Program-made: the position numbers and the translations under genes | Shown here: positions 11,441-22,655 of the stretch, piece by piece | Layout: every line of letters starts with the position of its first letter | Position numbering within the stretch: the first letter of the stretch is position 1 | The notes under the pieces: model-generated | The model's input: the letters and a program-made list of their open reading frames with translations, nothing else | Databases searched by the model: none | Told to the model about the DNA's origin: nothing | NCBI GenBank assembly: GCA_010093485.1 | Contig: MU001492.1 | Span: 1,349,122-1,413,121, forward strand | Direction of reading: 5' to 3' | Origin: Karstenula rhodostoma CBS 690.94 | Taxonomy: Eukaryota > Ascomycota > Dothideomycetes > Pleosporales > Didymosphaeriaceae | Length of the DNA stretch: 64,000 bases

Positions 11441-11619
11441 AGATTACAGACCAGAACCGACATCGTACGCATATCGTGACGTATATATATACAAGCGGTC
11501 CACACACGCAAGCCCAACTACCAACGCCTTGCCCTTCTAGCAGACTATCCGTGATTCCCAAGAACGCTCGAGTAAACGACACCAGATGTTCCCCTTGAAG
11601 TAGAAGTCTCGAACGCCTT

Positions 11620-11642
11620 AAAAAAAAAAAAAAAAAAAAAAA
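11620..11642. repeat. Homopolymer A run of 23
   Basis: Uninterrupted A tract on the plus strand that begins eight bases beyond the apyrase stop codon, so it would be a T (U) run in that transcript. It may be hypervariable or an error-prone site in the assembly. Confidence 0.9.
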
Positions 11643-11650
11643 GATGTGCA

Positions 11651-13827
11651 TCACGCATCAATCCCGAACTTTGCTCTCTTCGGGCTCGCCGCTCTACTCC
11701 TCGTGACCCGCTCCCTGCTATCCGTCCTGCTCAGCAACCCGCCTCGATCGATGGCATTCGCAAACACTCCAGGCGGTGTGAATCCCTGCGCCGAGCCCTG
11801 CGCCCCGACGTCCGCCCGCGACGGCTCGAACGTCGGCGTCCCAGCGTCCGGCTTGAACTGCGGCGTCGCCCAGCCCGACGTCCTGCCAAAGCGGGCCGAC
11901 CCCTCGCTGGAATCAGAGTGGCCCTCGTCGTCCGAGAGGAACGAGCCGAGCTCAAAGTCGTTGGCGCCCTCGCCGTCTTCCATGACGCGCTCGTACGACT
12001 GCGTGTTGCCGCCGCGGCTGAACAGCTTTCCGGGGAAGAACGAGCGGCGGCGGCGCTGCTGCACGGCTGAACCGGGACCGGTGTGCCGGTTCAAGGCGCC
12101 ACCTCTGCCGAGGATTTCGCCGAGCTTCTGGCGGAAGGCATGTTTGCGCTCGCGGGTGCAGCAGGTGAAGTAGCAGATCATTATTACGATGAGGGTGAAG
12201 ATCATGAAACCGGGGATGCGGCGGGAGTCCCCTGAGAAGATGCCATGCCATTCCAGGTCTTCCTGGCTCATGTACGGGACATGCGAGCCGCCCGGGACCT
12301 GGAAATCCGATGGGATCCCGGGAACATTGGCGCCGAAGCCTACAGCAAGGGCGCCGGTTGCGTTGGGCGGCACTTCGCTCGCGGCATAGAGGACCATCTT
12401 GCCGAGTGTCCAGCTGACCTCGACGTCGTTGATCTTGTTGACGGCCTGGAAGGGGTTCATGAAGCCCTTCTTCGACCCGTGCTTGCCGCCGACCTTGACC
12501 TTTGTGACGTTCTTGTTGAGGTCCTCGAGGCCGACGCGCGGGACGCCGATGCCATCGTGCAGGACGTTGATGAGCCAGGAGGACTTGAAGCATACTTCTT
12601 GTGCGGTTTGCTCGTCGATTTTGCCCCAGGTTTTGTTCTTGATACCCTTCTCTATGTCTTTCCAACTCTTGCTGCAGAAGTCGTCGACGGCTTTTTGGTA
12701 GTTCTTGAAGTCGTACTCTTTGTCGTCCTTGGCGGCCATCTTGAAGATCTCGTGCGTGGTGTGGTAGTACTCGGATACGCCCACGAAGTGATTTACGTCG
12801 AAATCAATTGCTGGGGTGTGCTGGCCATTGATAAGGCAGGGGGCGTCTAAGCACTCCTTCTCCTTCTCGAGCAGTGGAAATGACTTGGTTAGGCATTCTG
12901 AGAAAACGCCCGTGCCGACCAGCTTGGAGCCCTTCTTGCCGGATCCAGACTCAATGATCTTGCCGTCGTCGCTGACCATAATCACGGCGCCGGCCGGCAA
13001 ACACGGGTCGGGGTACTCTTTCACGTCGGTACTCGATTCCAGCAGTTGCGTGACATATCTCTGCCTCGCCTGGTTGACGCCAAATCCCAGCCATGTTGTC
13101 ACAAACACCTTGTATTCGAGGGGCGCTCCGTCCAAGGTCCGTAATCGTAATAGCGTCAAGTCATCCGCGTGTCGTTCGGCTTCGGTCGCGTTGGGCGCAA
13201 AGGCAATCTGAGCCGACGCTCCTCCCATATCCAAGAAACCGTACGTGTGGTGGTCCTTCCCGTGGTCGTGCCCTTCCGGGTCGTCAAAGCCCCCCAACAG
13301 ATAATTCGCCGCTATCCAGCCGTACAAGCCCTCCGTCTCTCCCGGTATGACCTGCACATGCAGATCGCAGTCCGGCAGTTGGAATCCCGTCGACTTCTTT
13401 GCGTAGGCGCACACCTCGTCGAGCACTGATTTCCTTTGCAGATCAGGCAGTATGCGCATTCCGGCGGTCGCGAGGAGGAAGAGGGGCGTATTCGCGACTT
13501 CATCTTTCGGGACGTATTTGAGCGCATGCTTGAAGAGCTTGTCGAGATGATCGGGGCCCACGTCGTGCGGGTGGGTGCCGAAGGTCGAGATGCCGGGGTG
13601 GATCTTCTTGGTCCATTTCTTGTCCGTCGAGACTTCGGGCAGCTTGTGCAGGTCGGTGTTGTTGTTGCGTGCCTTGTCGCTCTTCAGCCATCTGTAGACG
13701 TGGACGCGCGTGCCGGAAGAGCCCGCATCCAGGACCACTCCATAATTCCCTACGCAGCTGTTGTCAGCCTGGGTACGTATAGAGGCGACGGAGATGTTCT
13801 GGGGAGTGGTTCCTCACATTTGCCCAT
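11651..13827 (-). CDS. GDA1/CD39 family nucleoside di/triphosphatase (YND1-like apyrase)
   Basis: Golgi-type apyrase that hydrolyses nucleoside di- and triphosphates to monophosphates in the lumen, supporting nucleotide-sugar exchange for glycosylation. Exon 1 is only ten bases, 13827-13818 (Met-Gly-Lys plus one base). A 68-bp GTGAGG...TAG intron leads to exon 2, 13749-11651, giving 702 residues and the start MGKWNYGVVLDAGSSGTR. Apyrase conserved regions are visible: DAGSSGTR, LATAGMR, a GETEGLYGWIAANYL block and DMGGASAQIAF. A single transmembrane helix lies near residue 515-535 (FMIFTLIVIMICYF) and a long Arg/Ser-rich tail of about 165 residues follows, so the topology resembles yeast Ynd1 rather than Gda1. 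The long frame alone would start at a GTG inside the motif, so the short first exon is needed. Confidence 0.9.
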
Positions 13828-14421
13828 TGGAGACGGCGAGGCCAAGAACTACCGATCAAGCGGCATCGAATTAAGGGCGCGCAGGGTAAGGGGGGGTCGA
13901 GGTTCGCAAGGGTATGCGACAGCGCGGCCAGTGCAGTGCAGTATAGCGCGGAGTGAGGGCGACTGGTAACGAGCGACGTGGAAGCAGGTGTGAATCGTTG
14001 GGGGTGTTGCACAGAACACAGTACGAGGGCTCTTGGAGGTGGACGCGGCGGCGGATGCTGGTTTCAGCTTAGTTAAATTGATGCGAACCTCCGCACACCA
14101 ACCCAGGGCTCACCCAGCACGCCACTCAATAGTCCACACATGCCATCGTCTCGTGCCCCTGCGCACATCTCGTATCGAACGTGATTCCCATGCGACAACG
14201 ACTCCGGCTTCTGATACCCTGTCTGCGTACTTGACATCTGGTCATGGCTGGGATTATGCTCGTGATGACCTCATGGCGCTAAATTTATCCCCTTGGCCAG
14301 CGCGGGAATGCATCCGTCTTGACAGCGTGGGGGTCTGCATTCTACACCACGCCACCACGTTTGCTCACCTGCAAAGGCTTGGAGTACTGCGACACGGTAG
14401 TAACTGTCTATTTGTTCGACT
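13828..14421. other. Intergenic: apyrase promoter and 3' side of the amidotransferase gene
   Basis: No supported gene. Both flanking genes are on the minus strand, so this region is upstream of the apyrase and downstream of the glutamine amidotransferase gene. Confidence 0.5.
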
Positions 14422-15268
14422 TTAGTCTTCAAGCAGGAACCTGAGGAATGCCTTCGCGATCGCAACCCCGTCGTGGTGGTTCCCGACTCTGTCTAATGCA
14501 TCCTTCGCCTCTTCCGTGTTGAAGATGCCTTGCTTGTTGCGCATGGTGACCAGATAGCTCACGATGGCCTCGGTGAACTCGGGGTGTCCTTGGACAGAGA
14601 TGAATCTCCCTTTCTTGTACATGCCTTGCACAAGACATCTAGGAGACCCGCCAAGGGCCTCGACGCCTTCTGGGTATTCGAACACCACATCCCGGTGCAT
14701 CTGGTGGATGCTCTGTGAATAGTTAGTACAGGAGGAGTGGACAGGGAGAGAAGACGTACTAGAGTGTCCTGCTTGAATATTTCTTTGCCCTTTTCAGTCA
14801 ACTCGACAGGTAATACAGCGACCTCCCATCCCCCCTCACTTCGTCCGACCTTGACTCCTGCAGCCCGTCCAATGATCTGATGCCCAAAGCACACGCCAAT
14901 AACCCGAATGCGATCCTGTTTAAGCAACTTCTCTGTGAACTCGACAAGCTTCAAGATCCAAGGGTCGTTGTCGAAGGAGTTGTGCTCTGCGTCTTGTGAG
15001 TCAATGTTGATCCAACTCCGTTCGCACACCTACTGGATCCACTGATCAAGACCGCATCAACGCCATCGAGATCGGGATATTCTTGTTCAGTCACTACATC
15101 GTATGCGCTCAACTCCAAGCTGTCTTTGGAGAACCCCGGCTCGCCTAACTCGTCTGCTGCCTTCTCAAGCAGCGTGCGGAAGACCTTGCCATACTTTCCG
15201 TATCTTGCGACAATGTCGTCCGGAGGTGTGTCAGCCTCCAGGATGGCTATTCGTAGAGGGGGCTTCAT
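14422..15268 (-). CDS. Class I glutamine amidotransferase-like protein
   Basis: Stand-alone GATase1 domain protein of the GMP-synthase-like group, predicted to release ammonia from glutamine or to act as a peptidase-like hydrolase; the substrate is unknown. Exons 15268-15034, 14986-14760 and 14712-14422 join across two 47-bp introns; the second has a perfect TACTAAC branch site. The 250-residue product shows the catalytic triad: C111 in GVCFGHQII, and H197 and E199 in GHPEF. The first splice restores ISGSKHNSFDNDPWI, typical of this group, with the N-terminus MKPPLRIAILEADTPP. It shares a 253-bp divergent region with the MFS gene at 15522. No fused synthetase domain is present, so this is not GMP synthase itself. 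Confidence 0.88.
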
Positions 15269-15521
15269 CTTCGATCGCTATCAAAGATAACTTGGAGAAA
15301 GAAAGTGGTCTTGCTGTAGAGATGAGATGCGATGCGATAAGAGGCGAGCCTGAACGTCCTAACGTAGAAGAGGCTAGTCCGCGGATAGCCGCCGCTTTGT
15401 AACACGAACTCGGAGTGTGCTCGGAGTCTCATGTCCGATCCTTCACCTGCCCTCGTGCTCCAACTGCTATCTTCTTGCCATTTATGACCGGCGAGCTCGT
15501 GATTATTCCTGGTTCCTGTTA

Positions 15522-17633
15522 ATGCAAGGCCGCCACAACGCCTCAGAGCGGACACCGCTGCTGCGTCCACAATCTTCGGACCGACCAAGCGAGTCAGCCG
15601 TCTACGAGGACGACATCCGAGATGCAGAGGTAGCACAGGGTGCTCTTGCAGCACCTCAATTTCCTGCATTGGGCAAGCAGAGAAGCTATTCGAGTAGCCA
15701 TTGGCTCGCCCCCGATCAAGAGGTTTCGCCAGAACAACCAGACGCGCCTGGTGTTTTTGGCGAAGATGGGCTCCTCGCAGGCCTGTCCAGAACGAAATTC
15801 CGATGCATCATTGGCGGTGTATTTGCAGGGTATTTTGTGAGTCTCGACTATGATCTTGATACCCCAGCCACTATTATTGCTGGACAGATCTGACTCGGAG
15901 TAGATTGCAATGTTCGATTCTACGCTCATGGCGTCAAGTCATCCCGTGATAACGTCATATTTCAATGCCTCCAACTCAGCATCGTGGCTATCGACGGCAT
16001 TTTTGCTTACTTCAACATCCCTACAGCCGCTTTTTGGAAGACTGTCCGATACGTTTGGAAGACGCTTGCTGTACCTTTCTGGTGTGGTGTTTCTGGCCAT
16101 CACGACGGGATGGTGCGCACTCGCACAAAGTATCGGAAGCTTCATCGCTGCAAGAGCTTTCTGCGGTATTGGTGCCGCTGCGGTTCTCTCCATGGGAAAC
16201 ATCATCATCAATGACCTTGTTAGCATCCAGGTGCGGAGCACGTACCAAGCATACATCAATCTCTTTTATGGAAGCGGGTCGACCTTGGGCGCTGCCTTCG
16301 GGGGGTTCCTCTGCGACAAGTTAGGGTGGAGGCTGACCTTTGCTGTTCAAATCCCGTTCTTCGTTGCTATCTTCATCAACGGATACCTGACCACTCCGTC
16401 CACTCTTGGACCGAACCTAGCTCAGCGGTCCGGTCAAGGATTCAGAGACGCGATCAGAGGCTTCGACATTGCAGGTTCTGTCCTCCTGACCGGTTGCGTC
16501 GCCTTTCTCATCGCAGGGCTGAATCTAGGAGGCAATGTATTCCCATGGAAGCATCCTTTCGTCATCACGTCGCTCGTCATCGCTGTGGTATCCGGTGCAG
16601 TCCTCCTTCGCGTCGAACACAAGGCTGCGAAACCCGTCATGCCGTTATACCTCCTCTTCTCTCGCCCCAGAGGCTCCCTCGTCTTCAACAACTTCCTCGC
16701 CAACATCGGCATCAACGCCATCATCTTCAACGCACCGCTCTACTTCCAAGCCGTGAAGCTCGAAACCGCTTCACTGTCCGGTTTCCGGCTCGCCGGACCT
16801 TCACTCGCCCTCATGATCTGCGGCGTATCCTCGGGCTTCATCATGACTGCCACGGGCCGCATGACATGGCTCATTGTCGTTGGGTCGCTCAGCATGCTCC
16901 TTGGCGGCGTGCTGCTGTCTGTGATGTGGGATGACATACCAACCTGGCTTGCGACGCTGTTTCTCGTGCCTTCGAGTCTTGGACAGGGACTAAGCTACCC
17001 AGCCACAATGGTAGGCGTACTTGCGACGAGTACACAGGACGATCAGGCGGTGATGACGAGCACGCTGATCCTCTGGAGACAACTAGGCACGGTCATGGGC
17101 GTTGCTTTGAGTAGTCTAGTCTTGCAGAATACGCTTACGGCGTACCTCGACGCCCTCGTTACTGGGAAGCACAAGGACGACGTATGCATCCCATTTCCCA
17201 ACTTCCTTTTTCATATCCCATGCTCGCTTTTGCGATGCAGTAAAATTAAAATTACTAACCGTCCGCCCAGATCATCCTCACGGTCCGCAAATCCGTCCGC
17301 TCCATCCTCGACCTCGACCCAAAACACAAACACCAAGGTAAATCAAATCCCTTACACTACACCCCCCGCAACCGTTTCTGTACCACCCACCATCATCTCC
17401 ACCGTACTCGCTGCGGATCGCCCCGCTTCCGGCCCCGCCGCCTACACAGCCCCTCTCGCTGACTCGCTCGCACCACAGTAATCGATGCATACAGCCGCAG
17501 TCTGCGCGTCACCTTCATCTCGGCCATTGCCGTATTCGTCGCCGTCAATATATTGGTGCTAACCATCAGACTGCCGAACCTGAAGCCCAAGAAGGGCGAT
17601 GCTGGCAGCGATGCGGAGGACGAGGGTTCTTGA
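15522..17633 (+). CDS. MFS transporter, DHA2/VBA type (vacuolar basic amino acid-like)
   Basis: Predicted proton-coupled multi-spanning transporter. Exons 15522-15836, 15904-17181, 17271-17337 and 17479-17633 join over introns of 67, 89 and 141 bp to give 604 residues. The N-terminal 85 residues are hydrophilic with an ERTPLL dileucine-like motif of the type found in vacuolar membrane proteins. The MFS core begins at IIGGVFAGYF and is followed by FDSTLMASSHPVI, the loop GRLSDTFGRR and RAFCGIGAAAVLSMGNI. About 14 membrane segments are expected; the last one (FISAIAVFVAVNILVLTI) is in the final exon. The family includes yeast Vba1-Vba3 and related drug/H+ antiporters, so the substrate is uncertain. 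The third exon has only 67 bases. Confidence 0.86.
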
Positions 17634-20600
17634 GGTGCCGAGCGGGATCTTGTCTCGGGGCGGGATGCGTGGATGCGCGCGGAAGGGCTGTGTAGGTAGT
17701 GTGCAGCTGTGTTGCGCTGCTTGGCCCGACACGGCGGGATCTGATATGTTGCGATGCGGGACGGCGAGCTAGACATGGACAGGGCGAGTACCGCCGAAGG
17801 AAGCCGAAGCCGTGTCTATCCCTCATGCCTTTGTGTGGGGTGTCTTAACCGTCTTCCCCCAATGCCACGGCGGGCGAGTACAATCCCAGTAAAGATGAAT
17901 ATTCGCGCGAGAATGGAGTCGTGCCTCGCCGTCTGCCTGTTCTGCGGCGGAGCAAAATCGCATATGGAAATGTGTACATACCCAGTAGCGCAAGACGCGG
18001 TAGCATGAGTGATGACGCTCGGTGAGCAGGGGAGTACTCACCGGTGGACAGGACGTGAGATGGCTCAGTTGCTTCCTGCGCTGGCCGCGGTATGACGCTT
18101 GAACGTCCCCCCCTCCCTTGTCTGATCCCGTACTGCATAGCTGATCTGAACAACGACTACCCCCTCGCCCACAAGCCGTGATACTACCTCCAGCTCTCCA
18201 TCAGCGACGAAGATAATATCGCGTGCAGCCTGCGATAGCGTCAGCGCTGCGCTGTGCCAACCCCGTCTTACATGACCTTCTTCACCCCACCCCCCTACTA
18301 TCTCGTCTCGAGCGCGCCATGTGCGTTGGAATGGAAATACCCAGTGCAACGAACCCAACACGTTCTACATCACACCCACTCCATCTGTGCTTTATTAGAC
18401 GTCCCCAACGTGATGTTATCGGAATAATTAGTAGTGGGGAGCGAACAGCGTCTATCTGGACATGTAATCTACACTATATTTGCTGTTCTGGTGACGCTAT
18501 TCATAGCTGGGCTTGACAAGCAAGAGGAGTGAGTATGTTGTATTTGTTTCGCTATTGGATTGGTAGTCGAGGTAGCGGGGACTGTAGAAACGTGCTTGAA
18601 CGATGGATGTAGGATATCGTTCGTAGCATATGTGGCATTACAAACCTCTGATGGTTTGCGTATGAAACTGTCTAGTTGCATAGGCATAAGATATCCTTGT
18701 GTATGAGAACATAGATAAATAAGGGGAGAGAGTAGCCAGTGCGAAGGAAGCTTGCGGTGTAGGAATGGATAGATCCTAATTCATCCCGAGCGGTACCTTC
18801 GCGTTCCTCGAAAGAAATGGAAGCCAGAGAAAACCTCCCAAGATCGGAGCGAGACCTGAGAACAAGTCCATGCAACAACCATTCCAAAAACCGCGCCACT
18901 CCAGCTCCAACCCTCCGCCACACGCTGTCTTACCGGTTCTTCCACTCAGCCCCCAAAACATCGTTGATGCCTTGACGCCTGAGAGACCAGGCCCACCTTC
19001 ACCGGACCCTGCCGAACCGTCGTTCCTGCCGATCGCCTCAGCCCTACCAGTCTCAGCCGCGACAGCGCTACCTCGGATGCTAGGCACGTACGTGCCGTAT
19101 TACTGCACGCACCGGTCCAGCGCGGCTGTACCAGCCAATAGCGTGCCAATGTATCCAGCCCTGTTGGTCAGGTTTAAGTCGGTTGTTGTCTTGTTCGAAG
19201 GTGTTGTAGATAGTGGCTTTGTGCTCAGAAACAGAAAGTACATAGACATCTGGAACGACGTCGAGTCAGACGGAAGCTGCACACCCCATGCGATGCACGC
19301 GCGGATAAGAAAAAGGGTGGTGTCACATGGTTTGCCTTTGTCGCTGCAACTACAATCGCACGTTTACAATGATGCTACACTCGGCGTTGTTGGTCATAGT
19401 CAAACCTCCGGTAGACGAGAGACGTGATGTATCTTCGTTTTCTAGTCCGTGGTGTGTATATAGCTCCTACAAAAGGATGCACATTTCGCCCCCAATAACC
19501 GATTTCGTGGTGGCAGAGAATCGATACATGATTAGACGGGCGTTTGATTTCTCGCGACTTGATTCGATGGCAGCTCGCCGACTTCTGCTCCCTAGATTCG
19601 CTAGGTCTGCGGAAGCGATCAAGGATATACATACGTCGCATGGTTATCCTCACTACAGCTGGGGCCAATTCATGTCGTCTAGAAGTCGGAATTATGCTTT
19701 GATATGGTTCCAGAATGGACGGTGTCCCATTCCATGTCTAAGGTTCCTGGGACCAGGTTTTCTGTTCGTGCTAACAACGCAGTCGAGCGGTACAGTTCGC
19801 GACCACCGATAAAGCGCTCAATCCCAGCGCTTAGATTGTAGCACGGCACAGTTCTCCAGACGCCTTTCCGAAAATAAGACGGTGCATTCGCGATGAACAA
19901 CCGCGCACAAAGCTCTGATAGGCAGGCGTAGTATTTACTCCATCACCAACATTTAATTCATGTGCCGTGGCCCACATGACGGACCTATCGCAGAGCGACT
20001 GCACTCCCATCTCACCGATTATGCGATATTTATCGCGCAGGCAGTCGATATAGTGGCTTTCTAGCCAGCCTCGCGCTACTCCCGTGCAACACACAGAACG
20101 AGACAGCGAAGGGATGATGATACCTGTCCCAAACTGGGTATATCAGATGGAACGATTCCTAGTACGGCTGACTGCAGAAGGCATCAAACATAGCCGTGCC
20201 CCAAATACCATGCCTGAGCATTTTGTGTTTCGCGGATCGCGGGAGACGTTTTTGGAACGTGAGAAAGGCGGGGCATTGGGGCCAGTATGCAGGTACGAGT
20301 GTGCCAGACGAGAATAGCGCTCTGGGGGCGGATCGGGCGTGCAGCATGTCTCAACCGCAGAGCTGGTATCCGACGTCAAAATAGTAGCAGTTGCAATATG
20401 TGGAGAAAGAGCGACAATCAAAGCGGGAACGATTGACACGGGGAAAGTGTGGCCGTGACATGGGGGGGCAATGCCAGCAATCATCAGTCGGCAGCGATGG
20501 AAGCGCTCTGGCCTGGATCCTATGCCTGCTCGTCAAACGTTGGAATAGATAAGACAGAACGAGGGTGTGTGAAGATGCGGCCCCTCTTGCAGGCCGATTA

Positions 20601-22655
20601 GCGCTGTTTGGTGATTGGGTCAAGACCAACGGCAGGGACAACGGACGGCTGTGTGGTGTTTGCTCATGAAGGCGTGTAAGAAGGCTTGACTGCAGTCAGC
20701 GGAGGCAGACCACGCTGTTGGTGGGGTAGCTGCAGTGTGAAATATCAGACAGTCTGCCGTGTACCGCTTCGAGCTCTCGTGGCGGCAGAATGAGGTCCAG
20801 TCCCCTGCCAAGAGTGCCGTATTGATCGGTGACGCGATTTTGAACATGGCAAGCGCCAAGCGTCCAGGCGCAGCGATGTGAAGCATGGTGGAGTGACTTC
20901 ACACGGCATTCGATTATTTGGGCGTGCGTGCGGCGGGAGAAAGTGCCATGTCGTAGGTGTGTCTCGGTCTCGGCTCGTGACGCTGGGCTGACCATCAGCA
21001 AGGTCACTCGGCGTGCAGACGAAGGGGTTCCGCGAGGTGCGACGGACTGGGCGCTCTCCGCTGTCATGCCCAGCTTCAGCTCCGGGGCGATGCATGTGTA
21101 CCAAGGCATGGCAAATGCGTGGTTTTCAGCGTTGCGGCGGCGACAGAGTCATGATGTGGTGTGTGAAAATATCGGTGGGCAAAGCAGAGGGGACAGTCGC
21201 CAATGATAAGACGCGATTCGCTGCCCTTGCGGCGCGCGTGGCGGAGAGGTTTCCTGCGGGCCATGGCATCCCAAGTTTCCAAGGTGCGCGCGCTTGGCGG
21301 GGAATTGGCGGCGGTGGACTCGTCGCTGGCACGTCTGACGCTTGGATACGCGCATTCGGGAGCTATGGCTAGTTCAGTGGTTGCACGTCCTGCGGGTCGA
21401 GAGGTGTCGAAGCCAAGTGGGCATGGCGGGCAGTGCGCTGCGTGGGCGGCGAATAACCGCAGTGAGGTGGCCATCACTTGGAGCCCGGGGCGTCGCTGGC
21501 TCTTGGCGCAATACGTGGGCTTCGGCAGAGTTTGTGCCTGGACGCGCCTTGGCCTCATCTCCGAGCGTCCCAGAGCAGACACAACCGAGATGGCGCTGGC
21601 GGGCCTATGCATCCGCCGTGGCCACATGGCCGGCCGCGTATCGCACCACATCGCAGCAGGGCCAGCAGCAGCGGGAGTGTGGGGGACGCGCAGCGGCAGA
21701 GGGCAAGTGAAACGCTGCGTTTCGAGGCTAAAGGGCCGGTGCAAGGTGCAAGTCAGTGCAAGGCGGCCGTGTGTAGCGAAAGCGCACAGCCGTCGCAGCC
21801 AAGCTAACCCAAGACGGCGTCCCAGCAACGCTACGCCGTTTGCGGGTTGGGCCTTTGGGGCAGTGCACCTCGACACTTCCCATCCAGACGAGGGCAGGCG
21901 CTCAGGCTGGAGCAGAGAGCTGCAGGCTGCTCCTCGCCCTCATCTTGTCCTTCACAGTCGATATCTGGGCTGCTCAAGGCCCCGCTGATCGCCCCTGCTT
22001 CCCTGCTTTGCTCCAGCACCCCAGCACCCCAGCATCTCCGTGTCTTCGCCGTGACCTCCTCCCTCGCCCTCGCCCTCGCCCTCACCCTCACCCATGTGCA
22101 CATAGCTACACTGCCACTGCCCGCCGTCATAGACTCGCCATCTCCGCCGCAGCACCCACCGAGGCAAGCCGCATTCAGCTGTCCTGGGAGCTTCACGTGG
22201 TCCCCAAACACCTTTTGCCATCGTCTACGCAAGCGCCCAGACGGCAGCCGTGGGTCGCTTTATACCGGTAGCGCATCGGGCCTGCTCCAACAACAACCAC
22301 AGGCGCCCAGGTGAGTACAACGGGGCTGTGTAGACACCCCAGACCCCCTGGCGAGCGCCCACTACCAATTCGCCCTCAGCTAACCCCAATCCCCCCCGCC
22401 CAGACCAGAGAACCTCCTGCCTCTGCCGTCCACGAAGCCGCCATACTTCCCAGAGAGACTCAGCCTCGTCTCTCGCCGCTCACGCCCCTCCCTCCGCGCC
22501 TTTATCAAGTTGCGCGCCCAACCGCATGCTTGGCCGACCATCACACCGGCGAGACGCCCTAGTACATTCTTCAGCACCCATCGCTTGCTCAGCATAGCCT
22601 ACCTGGTCCTCGTACAGCCCCAATACGCGGCCCCTGCTACACCAAGGCCTCCACC
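17634..22655. other. 5-kb region without a supported gene
   Basis: Frames here are short, conflict between strands, or are GC-driven. The two longest (plus 21203-21988 and minus 21076-21876) overlap each other and are Arg/Ala-rich without family motifs. A minus-strand segment at about 19290-18776 has patches with plausible coding character (RAGYIGTLLAGTAAL) but no complete model. The right end probably holds the long leader of the Ca2+-ATPase gene, including a strong 5' splice-like site CAG/GTGAGT at 22308-22316 and a CCCTCG repeat. No tRNA or 5S rRNA is visible. Confidence 0.5.
22061..22093. repeat. CCCTCG/CCCTCA hexamer repeat, 5.5 copies
   Basis: Three CCCTCG and two CCCTCA units in tandem plus CCC, on a pyrimidine-rich strand about 560 bp upstream of the Ca2+-ATPase start, probably in its promoter or leader. 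Confidence 0.9.

Larger units (their letters stand above)
10948..11650. other. Convergent intergenic region with simple repeats
   Basis: Tail-to-tail region between the Cys-rich membrane protein and the apyrase gene. It holds a GAACAT hexamer repeat, a TATATATATA patch near 11483 and a 23-base A run. No coding frame is supported. Confidence 0.55.

Noticed and set aside
21076..21988. Two opposing frames of about 260 codons (minus 21076-21876 and plus 21203-21988)
   Set aside because: They overlap on opposite strands, are Arg/Ala/Ser-rich, and show no family motif or splice signals; GC-rich chance frames are more likely.
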